Positions 53,657 through 62,865 of a stretch of DNA of 64,000 nucleotides are shown one piece after another. The stretch comes from Vicinamibacterales bacterium (GTDB lineage: Bacteria > Acidobacteriota > Vicinamibacteria > Vicinamibacterales > UBA8438), in assembly GCA_958296065.1 (NCBI GenBank), contig CATQHX010000074.1:124001-188000 (forward strand), given 5' to 3'. Within the stretch, counting starts at the first letter, position 1, and each line of letters opens with the position of its first letter. The notes beneath the pieces were generated by a model. That model was given only the letters and a program-made list of their open reading frames with translations, was not told the origin of the DNA and searched no databases. The translations under genes were made by a program, and so were the position numbers.

Positions 53657-54481
53657 ATGAGCAACGTCTTGAGCAAAGAGAAACGACAACAGATCCTCGC
53701 GTTGGGACGGCTCGGCTGGTCGCTGCGGCGGATCGAAGAGGCCACCGGGGTCCGGCGCGAGACCGCCAGCGGTTACCTGAAGGCGGCCGGCCTGTCCGTG
53801 CGCGGCCGTGGCCGCCCTCGCGCTCGTCCGGCAAATCCGGCCATTTCAGCGGAGGTGTCCACCGACTCTTCGTCGGCCTCGGCGGCCGGCACGGGCAGCG
53901 GTGACGCCGCACCCGTCCCCACGGACCGGCCCAGTCGAGCGCCGCAGGCGAGCGCGTGCGAGCCCTACCGCGAGCTGATCGTCGACGCGCTCGGCCGCGG
54001 GCGCAACGCCATGGCCATCTGGCAGGACCTGGTCGACGACCATGGCTTTCCCGCGCGGTATGCGAGTGTGCGGCGCTTCGTCGCAACGCTGCGGCAGCTT
54101 CCCACCGTCGAGGCCCGGGCGGTCATCACCACGGCTCCGGGCGAAGAGGCACAAGTCGACTACGGCGAGGGGCCGATGGTCCGTGACGCCGACACCGGCA
54201 AGTACCGGCGGACACGGCTCTTCGTCCTCACCCTGGGCTATTCGCGCAAGGCCGTCCGGCTGCTGGTTCACCGCTCCAGCGCCCAGGTCTGGGCCGAGCT
54301 GCACGAGCGGGCGTTCCGGCGCCTGGGGGGCACCGTACGCGTCGTCGTCCTCGACAACCTCAAGGAGGGCGTCCTCACCCCGGACATCTACGACCCGACG
54401 CTGAATCCGCTCTACCGCGACGTGCTCGCCCATTACGGCGTCGTCCCCCTGCCGTGCCGCGTCCGCGATCCCGATCGAAAG
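53657..54481 (+). pseudogene. istA: istA transposase, first part
   Basis: Contains the N-terminal helix-turn-helix (LGWSLRRIEEATGVRRETAS) and the first two catalytic acids (AQVDYGEGP and VVVLDNLKEGV). It is cut after CRVRDPDRK by the nested element. The second part starts at 57835. Joined, IstA would be 529 residues, the normal size. Confidence 0.92.
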
Positions 54482-54495
54482 TTTCAGGCTTCATA

Positions 54496-56574
54496 CTACG
54501 CACCTTCCCGTGCATGCGATACAAGCTTTGGGTGCTGCCGCCGGTCGCGTAACCGTTTCCCCGAATGGGCGACGGGCAGCGGGCCGGTGGGCGGTTCGAA
54601 GAGTAGCGTGCCTCTGTCGTCGGCGCGCACGGCGCGCAGTACGCCTTGGCGCGCGAAGCGCTTGGCCGTGGTCGGATGTACGTCGAGCAGCTCGGCCATC
54701 TGCGGTGCGGTGAGCCAGCCGGCCGCGGTCAGCTGCTCGGCGTAGCTGTCGATGTCGTACGCCTCGCGCAGCATGCGGACGCGCAGGCGGCGGAATGGCA
54801 ATCCGGTCCCGGTGCGCAGCCACCGTCCATTGAGCGTCTCGGCGATCTGCGCGTCGGTCTGTTCGGTGGCGAGGGCGCGGACCTGTTCGACGACCGCGGC
54901 GGGAGTACGCCGCACATCCGGAGCTCCGAGCGGCAGTGGACACTCGATCTGGCGGGTTGCGCCACCCCGCCAGCGAATGGACACCCGGATCACGTCGTCG
55001 CGCAGCAGGGTGACGTCGTCGACAAGCAGCCGCAGCATCCGCTTGCGGTCGCGCGCCGGCGTGCGCGGGTCATGCCAGACACGCGGCAAGTCGGCGACCA
55101 GCGCCGCCACGCGCTCCTTCATCTCGGGAGTCACCGGCGGGGGTTGGGTCTTGCCCGTACCGGCGTACGCCTCTTCGGCTGCGGCCAATCGCTGCAGCGC
55201 CTCGTTCCAGTGCCGTTCGAGGCTGTCGGCGACGAGCCGATTCTCGGGCCGCACGAGCAGAAACTGCCGCTGCGCCAGCTCGGCATCTTCTCGCAGCCGG
55301 GCAATCTGCGCCCGCTTGGCGCGGTCGACCTCGGTGGCCCGGGCTCGCAGCTCGTCGAAAACCTCGACGGCGACGTCGATCGACGCCGGGGTGACGGTCT
55401 TGAGCACAAGGTCGCTGACCGCGCGGTCGATTGCCGCGCCCGGCAGGCGCTGGCACTCCGCCTCCGCTCGTTCAATCCCCCGGCGCTGACAGCGATAGAG
55501 CGGCTCCGGGTGACCGTGCGACACGACGTAGCCGACAGTCATGCGGCTGCCGCACCGACCGCAGATGACGAGCCCCTGCAGCAGGGCTACGCCTTCGCGC
55601 GGGGCGCTGCGCCGACGGTCTGTGCCGATGCACTGGGCGCTTGCGCGCAACGCCTCCTGATTTGCTTCGAATTGCTCCCAGGTGATGTAGCCGGGATGCG
55701 CGTCAGGCAGAAAGACCTTCCACTCGTCGCGGGGAAGTCGTCGATACCGCGCCTGTTCGCTGGAGCGGACCTTGCGCTGCCGGGTCCGCCCGAATACGTA
55801 CGCTCCGGCGTAGCGCGGATTATGCAGGATGCCGAGCACACGGCTACGCTCCAATTCGCCGAAGACGAGTGCACCTGCACGGGGTCCCTTGACGACCCGG
55901 CGTGGCCACGCGACCTGCTGTTGCTGGAAGTATCGCACCACCGCGCCAGCCGACCCGGTGCGGCGAAAGGTGTCGAACACGAGGCGGACGGCGCCCTGCA
56001 CTTGCTCGTCGGGATCGAGCATGAGCTCGCCGGCGGCGTCGAAGACCATACCCAGCGGCGGGCGGATCCATAGCTCGCCGCGGCGCGCCTTGTTCAGTTG
56101 CCCCCCGATCAGACGCGCGCGCAGCACATGCAGCTCCGCCTCGCTCATCGTACCCTTGAGTCCGAGCAGCAAGCGGTCGTTGAAGTGGGCCGGGTCGTAG
56201 AGCCCGTCCTCGTCGAGGATGAGCGTTTCGCTCAGCGCGCAGATCTCCAGCAGGCGGTGCCAGTCGCTCGAGTTACGGGCGAGTCGGGAAACCTCCAGCC
56301 CCATGACCACGCCGACGCGACCGAGGCCGACGTCGGCGACGATGCGTTGAAACCCGGTCCGCTCGGCTGCCGACGCGCCCGACAGACCGAGGTCGTCATC
56401 GATGACCACGACCTGGTCGGCCGCCCAACCCAGCGCCAGGGCCCGCCGCTTCAGGGCGTACTGCCGGGCAGTGCTCTCCTGATGGTCGTGCACCTGCTGC
56501 AGGGAGGACTGCCGTACGTAGAGACAGGCCAGGCGACGCAGATGACTTGCCGTGACCGCGGTCGATTGACTCAT
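54496..56574 (-). CDS. Large serine recombinase
   Basis: A 692-residue recombinase. The catalytic serine is in ACLYVRQSSLQQVHDH near residue 22. The resolvase core continues with GVVMGLEVSRLARNSSDWHR. The recombinase domain and a zinc ribbon (LVICGRCGSRMTVGY, RCQRRG) follow, then a coiled coil. A C-terminal helix-turn-helix (LTAPQMAELLDVHPTTAKRF) completes it. It moves DNA by strand exchange through a serine intermediate and is the likely mover of the nested element. Its start overlaps the stop of the upstream small frame in ATGA. Confidence 0.9.
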   Translation of the reverse strand: MSQSTAVTASHLRRLACLYVRQSSLQQVHDHQESTARQYALKRRALALGWAADQVVVIDDDLGLSGASAAERTGFQRIVADVGLGRVGVVMGLEVSRLARNSSDWHRLLEICALSETLILDEDGLYDPAHFNDRLLLGLKGTMSEAELHVLRARLIGGQLNKARRGELWIRPPLGMVFDAAGELMLDPDEQVQGAVRLVFDTFRRTGSAGAVVRYFQQQQVAWPRRVVKGPRAGALVFGELERSRVLGILHNPRYAGAYVFGRTRQRKVRSSEQARYRRLPRDEWKVFLPDAHPGYITWEQFEANQEALRASAQCIGTDRRRSAPREGVALLQGLVICGRCGSRMTVGYVVSHGHPEPLYRCQRRGIERAEAECQRLPGAAIDRAVSDLVLKTVTPASIDVAVEVFDELRARATEVDRAKRAQIARLREDAELAQRQFLLVRPENRLVADSLERHWNEALQRLAAAEEAYAGTGKTQPPPVTPEMKERVAALVADLPRVWHDPRTPARDRKRMLRLLVDDVTLLRDDVIRVSIRWRGGATRQIECPLPLGAPDVRRTPAAVVEQVRALATEQTDAQIAETLNGRWLRTGTGLPFRRLRVRMLREAYDIDSYAEQLTAAGWLTAPQMAELLDVHPTTAKRFARQGVLRAVRADDRGTLLFEPPTGPLPVAHSGKRLRDRRQHPKLVSHAREGA

Positions 56575-56873
56575 GGGGAAACACCCTCCGTAACGCGGCT
56601 AAGTACCAGGCTCGCCAACACACGCGCCATCTCGGAACGAACGGGCGGCGCCAGCTCGATGTCCCCGCTGCCGGCCGGCGCCGGCCTGACCGACGGGAGG
56701 CAGAGAGTCGAGATGGCCTTCAACCACGCCGGCATACCGCGGCTCATCAACAGCGCCACCCCGTAGCCCTGGCGAGCGAACGCGACATCGGTGGCGGCGT
56801 CCTGCCGCACGACCTCGTACTGCCGACACACCTGATCGGAATCGAGGCCCGACGTTGTGAGGGGGTCGTCTAC
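56571..56873 (-). CDS. Small protein upstream of the recombinase (possible frameshift product)
   Basis: About 95 codons (LDSDQVCRQYEVVRQDAATD, then GYGVALLMSRGMPAWLKAIS) end in an ATGA overlap with the recombinase. There is no good start codon; a GTG occurs at DQVCR. The frame lies -1 to that of the upstream helix-turn-helix gene and meets it at a run of nine A. It may be made by ribosomal frameshifting as an extension of that protein. Confidence 0.5.
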   Translation of the reverse strand, partial: VDDPLTTSGLDSDQVCRQYEVVRQDAATDVAFARQGYGVALLMSRGMPAWLKAISTLCLPSVRPAPAGSGDIELAPPVRSEMARVLASLVLSRVTEGVSP

Positions 56874-57346
56874 GGGTGCGGTTTTTTTTTGCGCCGCGCC
56901 ACCGCCCGGTTGAGCGAGCGGGCGTGGATCGAAACGCCGAACCGCCGCGCCACGGCCGCCGTCAACGACTCGTCCGGTTGCACGTCTTCGCCCGCGCGCC
57001 AGCGCTCGACGTAGTCGACAACCGCCTCGGTGCACTTGTGGGCTCCCTTCGGTCCGGGACGCTTGGGCACCAACCCGGGGATCCCGTGCGTCTCGAACGC
57101 GGCCGCGGTCTGGTAGAACGTCTGGCGGCTGACCCCGAAACGGGCGGCAACCTCGGTTACCGGCCGTCCATCGACCTGGTGGCGGCGCACCATCTCGTAC
57201 TTGACCTGGACGCGGTCGCGCGGGTCGAAGAACGGATGGCTCCGAAAGACATCGTCGCGGACGGCCTCGGGGTGCGGATGCAAGGCACCTGCCTCGCGCA
57301 GGGCCTGCGTCTTGGCGTCCGGCGGCAGCTTTGGAGGACGGCGCAT
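56870..57346 (-). CDS. Helix-turn-helix protein of the recombinase element
   Basis: A 158-residue protein. It has MVRRHQVDGRPVTEVAARFG followed by VSRQTFYQTAAAFETHGIPG, a helix-turn-helix, then LVPKRPGPKGAHKCTEAVVD and a second helix-turn-helix-like region. It ends in ARRKKKPHP. Genes of this type accompany DUF5372 and recombinase genes in similar elements, probably as DNA-binding partners. The ATG at 57346 is chosen for length; the frame is open upstream. Confidence 0.7.
   Translation of the reverse strand: MRRPPKLPPDAKTQALREAGALHPHPEAVRDDVFRSHPFFDPRDRVQVKYEMVRRHQVDGRPVTEVAARFGVSRQTFYQTAAAFETHGIPGLVPKRPGPKGAHKCTEAVVDYVERWRAGEDVQPDESLTAAVARRFGVSIHARSLNRAVARRKKKPHP
56882..56890 (-). promoter_or_regulatory. 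A9 slippery run
   Basis: Nine consecutive A (minus strand) in phase CGC-AAA-AAA-AAA, 9 bases before the stop of the helix-turn-helix gene. A -1 slip would enter the open frame of the following small gene. Confidence 0.5.
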
Positions 57347-57418
57347 CGCGTATGTCCAATAAATTATGACTACGCCTCCGGGTAGCGTCAAGGACAATAC
57401 GACCTGGCACCCAAACAA

Positions 57419-57510
57419 AACTCCGTATTATTTGCGGAGTCTTGCCGCACGCTCCCGCCGGTGGCGTCTTGTTGCTCACTCCTAATGGATGAAATCCGCG
57501 TGACAGCGTG
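57419..57510. repeat. Hairpin and twin 20-mers near the recombinase genes
   Basis: ACTCCG and CGGAGT (57420-57440) form a short hairpin. Downstream, ATGGATGAAATCCGCGTGAC and GTGGACGAAATCTCCGTGAC are imperfect direct repeats 23 bases apart. They could be recombinase or repressor binding sites. Confidence 0.35.
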
Positions 57511-57538
57511 GACGAAATCTCCGTGACGCCCCCGCCGC

Positions 57539-57790
57539 TCATGTCCGGACCCTCTCGCGCACCATCTCGGCGAGCCGCAACAGGTCCTCGAGTCGAAATG
57601 GCGCACGCCCGCGCCCCGCCATCACCGCGGGGTCCGGTGGCGCAAAGTCCGTCCAGCCAACGGGAATTGACCAGACCGTGCCGTCCGGCCGTTACACCGT
57701 TACCCGGTCTTCGCCCCAGAGGGACTTGGTCACCACGAACGGGAAGCGGGCGCCCCGGAGCGGATGGAACGGGTGGGTGATCCGAATCTG
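57539..57790 (-). pseudogene. DUF5372-like protein with in-frame stop
   Basis: The frame reads ITHPFHPLRGARFPFVVTKS then LWGEDRVTV, a TAA at 57692-57694, and continues without a shift as RPDGTVWSIPVGWTDFAPPD and RLEDLLRLAEMVRERVRT. The two halves are one DUF5372-type protein; the TAA probably replaced a tyrosine codon. It is the promoter-side gene of the recombinase element. Confidence 0.65.
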
Positions 57791-57834
57791 TGGTGCTTCA
57801 ACAGCACCAGGAGCATTCTGCAGCTCTGACGAAG

Positions 57835-58599
57835 GGCAAGGTCGAAGCCAGCGTCGGCCACGCCCAGAAAACGCCGCTGCGCGGCCTCCGCTTCGAGCAT
57901 CTCGACGACGGTCAGACGTACCTGGACCGCTGGGAGCGGCGCTGGGCCGACACCCGCATCCACGGAACGACCAAGCGCCAGGTCGCCGCCATGTTTGCCG
58001 AAGAACGCCCCGCGCTCGGCCCGTTGCCCCTCGAGCCGTTCCGCTACTACCAGTACGGCCGCCGCACCGTGCATTTGGACGGCTGCGTCGAGGTCGCCTC
58101 AGCCTACTACTCGGCGCCGCCCGGCTGGATCGGTCGCCGCGTCGACGTGCAGTGGGACGACATCCACGTCCGCCTCCTCGACCCGGGCACCGGCCAACTG
58201 CTGCGCGAGCACTTGCGTACGGCACGCGGCTGGCATCGGATCGCCGACAACGACCGGCCCGCCCGCACCCCGCCGAAGACCCTCGCCCTGCTCGCCGCCG
58301 CCAAGCGGGCCGGTCCCGCCATCTCCGCCGTCTGCGACCACATCCACCGCCATGAGGGCGCTGCCGGCGTCCGCCGCATCCTCGGTGTCCTCTCCCTCGC
58401 CAGGAAGCACGGCCCCGCCGTCGTCGAAGACGCCGCCAACGGCGCGCTCGAACTCGGCGTGCCCACCTACCGCTTCCTGAAGCGCTACCTCGACCGCCAT
58501 CACGTCGCGCCGCTGGCGTTGCGCCAGGTCGACCCGCTCATCCGCGAACTGACCGTCTACCGCGATCTGATCGACCGCAGAACAGGAGACCGCTCATGA
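57835..58599 (+). pseudogene. istA: istA transposase, second part
   Basis: Begins GKVEASVGHAQKTPLRGLRF, which carries the third catalytic acid (KVE), and runs to the normal IstA end. The nested element therefore separates the first two catalytic residues from the last. The stop overlaps istB in ATGA. Confidence 0.92.
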
Positions 58600-59357
58600 A
58601 TCTCGTCGAACTCGACCAGGCACTGCGCAAGCTGCGCCTCTCCGGAATGGCAAACGTCCTCGAAACCCGCCTGCTCCAGGCCCAGACCGAGCAGATGGCA
58701 CCGATCGACCTGCTCGCCGCGCTCGTCTCCGACGAGCTCCAGCGCCGCGAGGACCGCCTGCTCGCCCGCCGACACAAGCAGGCCCGATTCCGAGACCCCG
58801 ACCGCGCGCTCGACGGCTTCGACTTCGCCTTCAACAAGAAGATCAACCGCGCACTCGTCTTCGAGCTCGCCACCGCACGCTTCATCGCAAAGCGCGAGGA
58901 CGTCCTCCTGATCGGCCAACCCGGTACCGGGAAGAGTCACCTCGCCCAGGCCATCGGACGCGCCGCGATCCGGCAGGGCTATCGCGTCCTCTACCGCGAA
59001 ACGCACACCTTCCTCGAAGAACTCGCCGAGGCAACGCTCGCCGAGACCCGCAAGGAATACCTCGCCGAGCTGGCCCGCGCGCACCTGCTCATCATCGACG
59101 ACCTCGGCATGCGCAAGCTGCCCCACACCGCCGCCGAGGACCTGCTCGAGCTGATCATGCGCCGTTACGAGCGGGCGTCCACGATGCTTACCTCCAACCG
59201 CCCGGTCGACGAGTGGGGCAAGCTCCTCGGCGACACCGCCGCCGTCACCGCGCTGCTCGACCGGCTCCTGCATCACGCGCACGTGCTCAAGTGCGGGCCG
59301 CGCAGCTGGCGCACCAGGGTCCGGACCACCTTGCCAACAGAGGACGCCGTGAAGTAG
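58596..59357 (+). CDS. istB: IstB, IS21 helper ATPase
   Basis: A 253-residue AAA ATPase. Walker A is LIGQPGTGKSHLAQAIG and Walker B is LLIIDDLGMRKLPHT, followed by TMLTSNRPVDEWGKLLGDTA. IstB assists IstA in strand transfer and target choice. It is intact, but its transposase is split, so the element cannot move by itself unless IstA is supplied elsewhere. Confidence 0.95.
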   Translation: MNLVELDQALRKLRLSGMANVLETRLLQAQTEQMAPIDLLAALVSDELQRREDRLLARRHKQARFRDPDRALDGFDFAFNKKINRALVFELATARFIAKREDVLLIGQPGTGKSHLAQAIGRAAIRQGYRVLYRETHTFLEELAEATLAETRKEYLAELARAHLLIIDDLGMRKLPHTAAEDLLELIMRRYERASTMLTSNRPVDEWGKLLGDTAAVTALLDRLLHHAHVLKCGPRSWRTRVRTTLPTEDAVK

Positions 59358-59441
59358 ATACTCAAACTTCAGTCTCGGGCCGCCGGAAATGGCCGGGTTT
59401 GAGGTGTCCATAAATGGCCGGGTTTGACCCGTCCACTGAGG

Positions 59442-60103
59442 TCGTCGTCAGATGGCCCGCGCCGGAACGCGGCGATGGCACTTCGCAGTTCGTCCATGGA
59501 GAGCGGCGTGCTCCATCGTGCTTGCCCGTCCACACGCAAGTCCTGCAGCACCAGCGACCCGTAACCCTTGCGGCTCTTCGCGCCCAGGCCGCCCAGGATA
59601 CCGAGGGCTACAAGCGAGTCCCTCAACGAAGTCGACTCCTGTTCGTTCAGATCCCGGCCTCGCATCTGAACGGTGAAGTCGAACGGTGCCAGGCACGCGC
59701 GCGTGAGCTGGCCGGCCGTGGTTCTCTGGCCCGTTCGCTTGTTCTTGCGGGGGAATACCTCCATGACGCCATACCCCAGATAGCGGGCTCCGTCTCCGAC
59801 GACTTCGGCGCCAGCGCGTTCCTGGAGCACCTCGTTCACAGGAATCGACGTCGGTTCGGGAGGTGACGCCCACCGCATGAGCACACGTGACTGGCCTCGA
59901 GCAGCGCTCCCGAAGAGTCTGTCTTCCTCTCGTCGGACGACCTCAAGGTCCACACCGCAGCGCGACCACGCCAATGCGCGCCGCCAGTAGCGCAAGACGC
60001 CCTTGAAGCTGGGCAGGCGAACTTCGGGTGTCTTCGAATTGGCGCCCGCGCAGAACAGCGGCGTCACGACGCGGTACGTGGCCTCAATCCAAAACGCCGG
60101 CAT
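59442..60103 (-). pseudogene. cmr1: cmr1, 5' portion right of IS21
   Basis: A type III-B Cmr1 RAMP protein. It starts MPAFWIEATYRVVTPLFCAG with LPSFKGVLRYWRRALAW, then EDRLFGSAARGQSRVLMRW, and the glycine-rich loop LGILGGLGAKSRKGYGSL. Cmr1 forms part of the Cmr effector that binds crRNA and target RNA. It is interrupted at FRRGPSDDD by IS21; the continuation is at 53383-53539. The ATG at 60103 overlaps the upstream CARF gene end by 20 bases. No other cmr gene and no CRISPR array is in the window. Confidence 0.82.
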
Positions 60104-61932
60104 CGTCGTTCTCCGCTGTATCGAGCCAGAACGGCTCGCCCGCCCGATACGGTTCCGACTCCTGCTCGAACGGGGGCCGGCGGTCAATCAACCCGAACCG
60201 GTGCACCGGACAGGCGAGGTCGCGCGCAGCAGTGGCGAGCTCCTCCGCGGCGAGTCCCATGAGCGTCGTCCCGCCGGTGACGTTCACGACCACGTCGCCG
60301 GCGCCGATGAATTGCGGCCGCGCCGCCTGCACGAGGTGGTCGATCTCCCTCCGACCTCCCCCGACGGCATCGTCGAAGACGAGCGGCTCTACCGCACCGG
60401 CATAGCAGGCGCGATGCAAAGCCTCCGCAACCATCCCCTGGCTCTCGCCCGAACAGACGGCGAGACACAGCACCGGTTCGCCGCCGTTCCCATCGTTTCG
60501 ACACGCGTGCACGGCGCTGAAGAGCACACCAAGGACGCTTGCCGATTGGGCTGACGAGCACCCGGCCGCCCGGTGACTCGCCCAGGGACAGAGAGATGTT
60601 CGGCCGTGAACGGAGCGTGTCCTTCCAGAAGTCCTGGACCCGGCGCATGGTCTTCTCCGCGTTCCTGTCACGGACGAGCGGAAGGGGGCGCATGCCGTGG
60701 TGATGATACGCGTTGCGAAGCGCCGAGAGCCGTGCCCAGAAACCGCCGAGCGAGCGTTGTTCGTCGGTCAGGCGGCTACGAAGCTTCGCATCGTTGCAGA
60801 CCGCCGCCATCGCCCCGAGCAGGCGACCGGCCCTGCGCCTCGTGTTGGCGTAGTCGAGCTACTCGCGCCGGTCACCCTGTCGCCAGACGACCCACGATAC
60901 CGTCCACTCGTTCATGAGGCCGAGGGCAGCCGCCACGTTCTTGCGGCGGAGCAGATCGTCGATGATGCGCGCCTGACGGTCCAGCTCGACCGCCGTCAGG
61001 TCGACTCGCTGCTTCCAGCCGTCACCAACCGTCGGAGTGTCCGCGGCGAAGGAACCCAACGTTCCCTTCAGCCCCTCGATCAGCTCGCTGGCGAGCGGCA
61101 GGCGGTGGTCATCGCCCTCGAGCAGTTTCTTCAGCGCCCCGAGGCGACGGTCATGAACATCGTGCGGCCAGGCGGCCCAATTCAAGGGGCAGACCGGACA
61201 TATATGCTTCCGACATTGCGTACAGGTCACGCGCGATATCCTTGGCTCTTCTGGCTGTTGCCGTTCGGCCTCGCGAACCGGCGTCGATAACCTCGGCCAG
61301 CGGCAAGGTGCTGCCGGTCTCCCGCGCGACCTGCAGCGCGTGAATCCAGCGAGGCAGTGCAGCAGCGGGCGCAGATCGAGAAAGGGGCTCGGTGCATTCT
61401 CGCGGGGTAGGCTGTAGTACGCGCCGCGCACTCGAACATCGCGGAGCGCTGCCAGGTAGAGCACCGCGATGTACGTCAGAAACGAGAAGTGTCGAGGGCC
61501 ATGGGTGACGTCCACCGTGATCTCGATCGTCCGAGAATCGATGATGGCATTCGACACCCGCGCCAGATACGTATGAACACCGTCCTGCGTCATCCCGCCT
61601 GGCACATTGATCCGCTCGACCTGACATCGGTCACGCAGAGCGGCTTCGAGACACGGCCAGCTCTGTTCCGTCGCCTCCGGTGTACAGAAAGCCACCACGC
61701 GACCGGGGCGGTCGGCAGGTGGCAGCAGGTCCAGCAGCGCTACGGGTGCGAGTCGAGCCTCAGCTTCTCGATCCCCGAGCACGTAGCGCGCCGGTCGCGG
61801 GTCCAGTCCGAGTACCGTCAGAAGCACGTGCTCCCGCGTCGGATGTTCGCTCGCAAGGTCTGGGCGGCGACCGCTTCTCTTTGGGTCGAATGCGTCGTTC
61901 ACACGTGGTAACCGTTTTTCTCCCGTCGTCAT
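60084..61932 (-). pseudogene. CARF-HEPN-CARF CRISPR accessory protein, four lesions
   Basis: Read on the minus strand from about 61932. The first part has ARYVLGDREAEARLAPVALL and IEITVDVTHGPRHFSFLTYI, as in TM1812/Csx1-type CARF domains. A frame change near 61358 gives WIHALQVARETGSTLPLAEV; a second near 61170 returns to LGALKKLLEGDDHRL. A TAG at 60859-60861 interrupts GDRRE and LDYANTRRRAG. A HEPN-like RNAYHHHG follows. After a third shift near 60545 a second CARF-like domain appears (SVLGVLFSAVHACRNDG, VVVNVTGGTTLMGLAAEELA). If repaired, this is one sensor-nuclease of about 610 residues, activated by cyclic oligoadenylate by analogy. It could instead have been two genes. Confidence 0.65.
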
Positions 61933-61994
61933 GACTACATGATGCCCTTCCAGCGCGAACGATGCGCCGCCAAGCAGACCATCTAGACGTCCCA

Positions 61995-62746
61995 TCACCG
62001 TGCACTCTGCAGCAGCCACTCGCAGGTGCTATGCATCTCCACGCCGGCTGGTGGCTTGGTGGGCAGGCCGTCCTGCGTCAACGTGACCAGTTGCCGGCGG
62101 GCGCGCGGAAAACAGCTTAGGACAGTGATCGACACAACTTTGCCAACTGGTGTGACGCCCCAGGCCGTGATTCCTGGGCTCGCGCCCGCGAACGTGGCAA
62201 CGTAGTTTCCGTCACCGTCCTTACCGGCCGCGGCGAGCGCCCGGCATTCGCGCGTCGCGGTGGCGGGGTTCGAGAGGTCGGCGCAGATCTGGATCATCCC
62301 GGGCGAGGAAGTCGACCTCGTAACCCTCGGGGGTCCGCACGTAGGTCACCTCGCAGCCCCGGCGCACGAGCTCAAGGAGAACCGCCGTCTCCAGCCCCAT
62401 GGCCCAGGTTGGCCCGACCGGTTCGGTCGAAGACCGGGATCAACCCCGGGTCGACCGGATACGCCTTGCGTGGATTGACCATGCGCTGGCGTTCGGACGC
62501 CGATTCCATCCAAACGATCCGCACGAGGAAGCAGTCTTCGAGGTACCCGAGGAAGTGGTGCAACGTGTCCTTGGCGATTCAAGTCAGTCGAGAAGGCGCG
62601 TTCGAGCCGCGTCCGTTCCCGGCCCGTCAGGACGGTTGCATCGTCCGGAAGCGCCCGTCCCTGGTGGCGGAGCGCCTCGTCGAAGCTGAAGGGATGAATC
62701 AGCACCCGCCACCCGCGGCGCCGGAGCGCCGTCGCGACCTCTCGCG
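61995..62746 (-). pseudogene. DUF4143 ATPase, copy 2, heavily damaged
   Basis: Matches the 3' part of the gene at 26027-27364. It keeps LTQDGLPTKPPAGVEMHSTC, TATRECRALAAAGK, RKAYPVDPGLIPVFDRTGRA and WRVLIHPFSFDEALRHQGRA. About 210 bases are deleted near 62580, a base change shifts the frame near 62400, a 101-bp insert lies at 62120, and everything upstream of the sensor region, including Walker A and B, is missing. Confidence 0.85.
62120..62220. mobile_element. MITE-like 101-bp insert
   Basis: Absent from the matching site in copy 1 (near 26150). Its ends are imperfect inverted repeats, GGACAGTGATCGACAC and, reversed from the right, GGACGGTGACGGAAAC (12 of 16). TTA flanks both sides. With a one-base difference nearby the frame stays open through it. 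No transposase is encoded. Confidence 0.6.
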
Positions 62747-62865
62747 GCGATCGTCTCCAACGAAGAAGCGTTCGACCGGTACGGCGTCCGCCGGCTCTGG
62801 TGACGAGCGCCAGTTGCTTCGCCGCCTCGCTTGACCTCGGTCGAGTCCCAGTCATACGGTTGACG

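Larger units (their letters stand above)
54482..57834 (-). mobile_element. Serine-recombinase element nested in istA
   Basis: A 3353-bp segment separates the two in-frame halves of istA (AAG codon at 54479-54481 and again at 57832-57834). It carries four minus-strand genes: a DUF5372-like gene, a helix-turn-helix gene, a small gene and a large serine recombinase. No long terminal repeats are evident, as expected for serine-recombinase transposition. Confidence 0.8.
53548..59441 (+). mobile_element. IS21-family element inserted in cmr1
   Basis: Ends begin CCTCGGTCGAC (left) and CCTCAGTGGAC (right, reversed). Two copies of CCGGCCATT occur inside each end, 25 bases apart (53567 and 53592; inverted at 59388 and 59413), the multiple terminal repeats known from IS21. 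The 8-bp direct repeat TCGTCGTC flanks it (53540-53547; 59442-59449). It spans 5894 bp, of which 3353 bp are a nested element. Confidence 0.9.
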
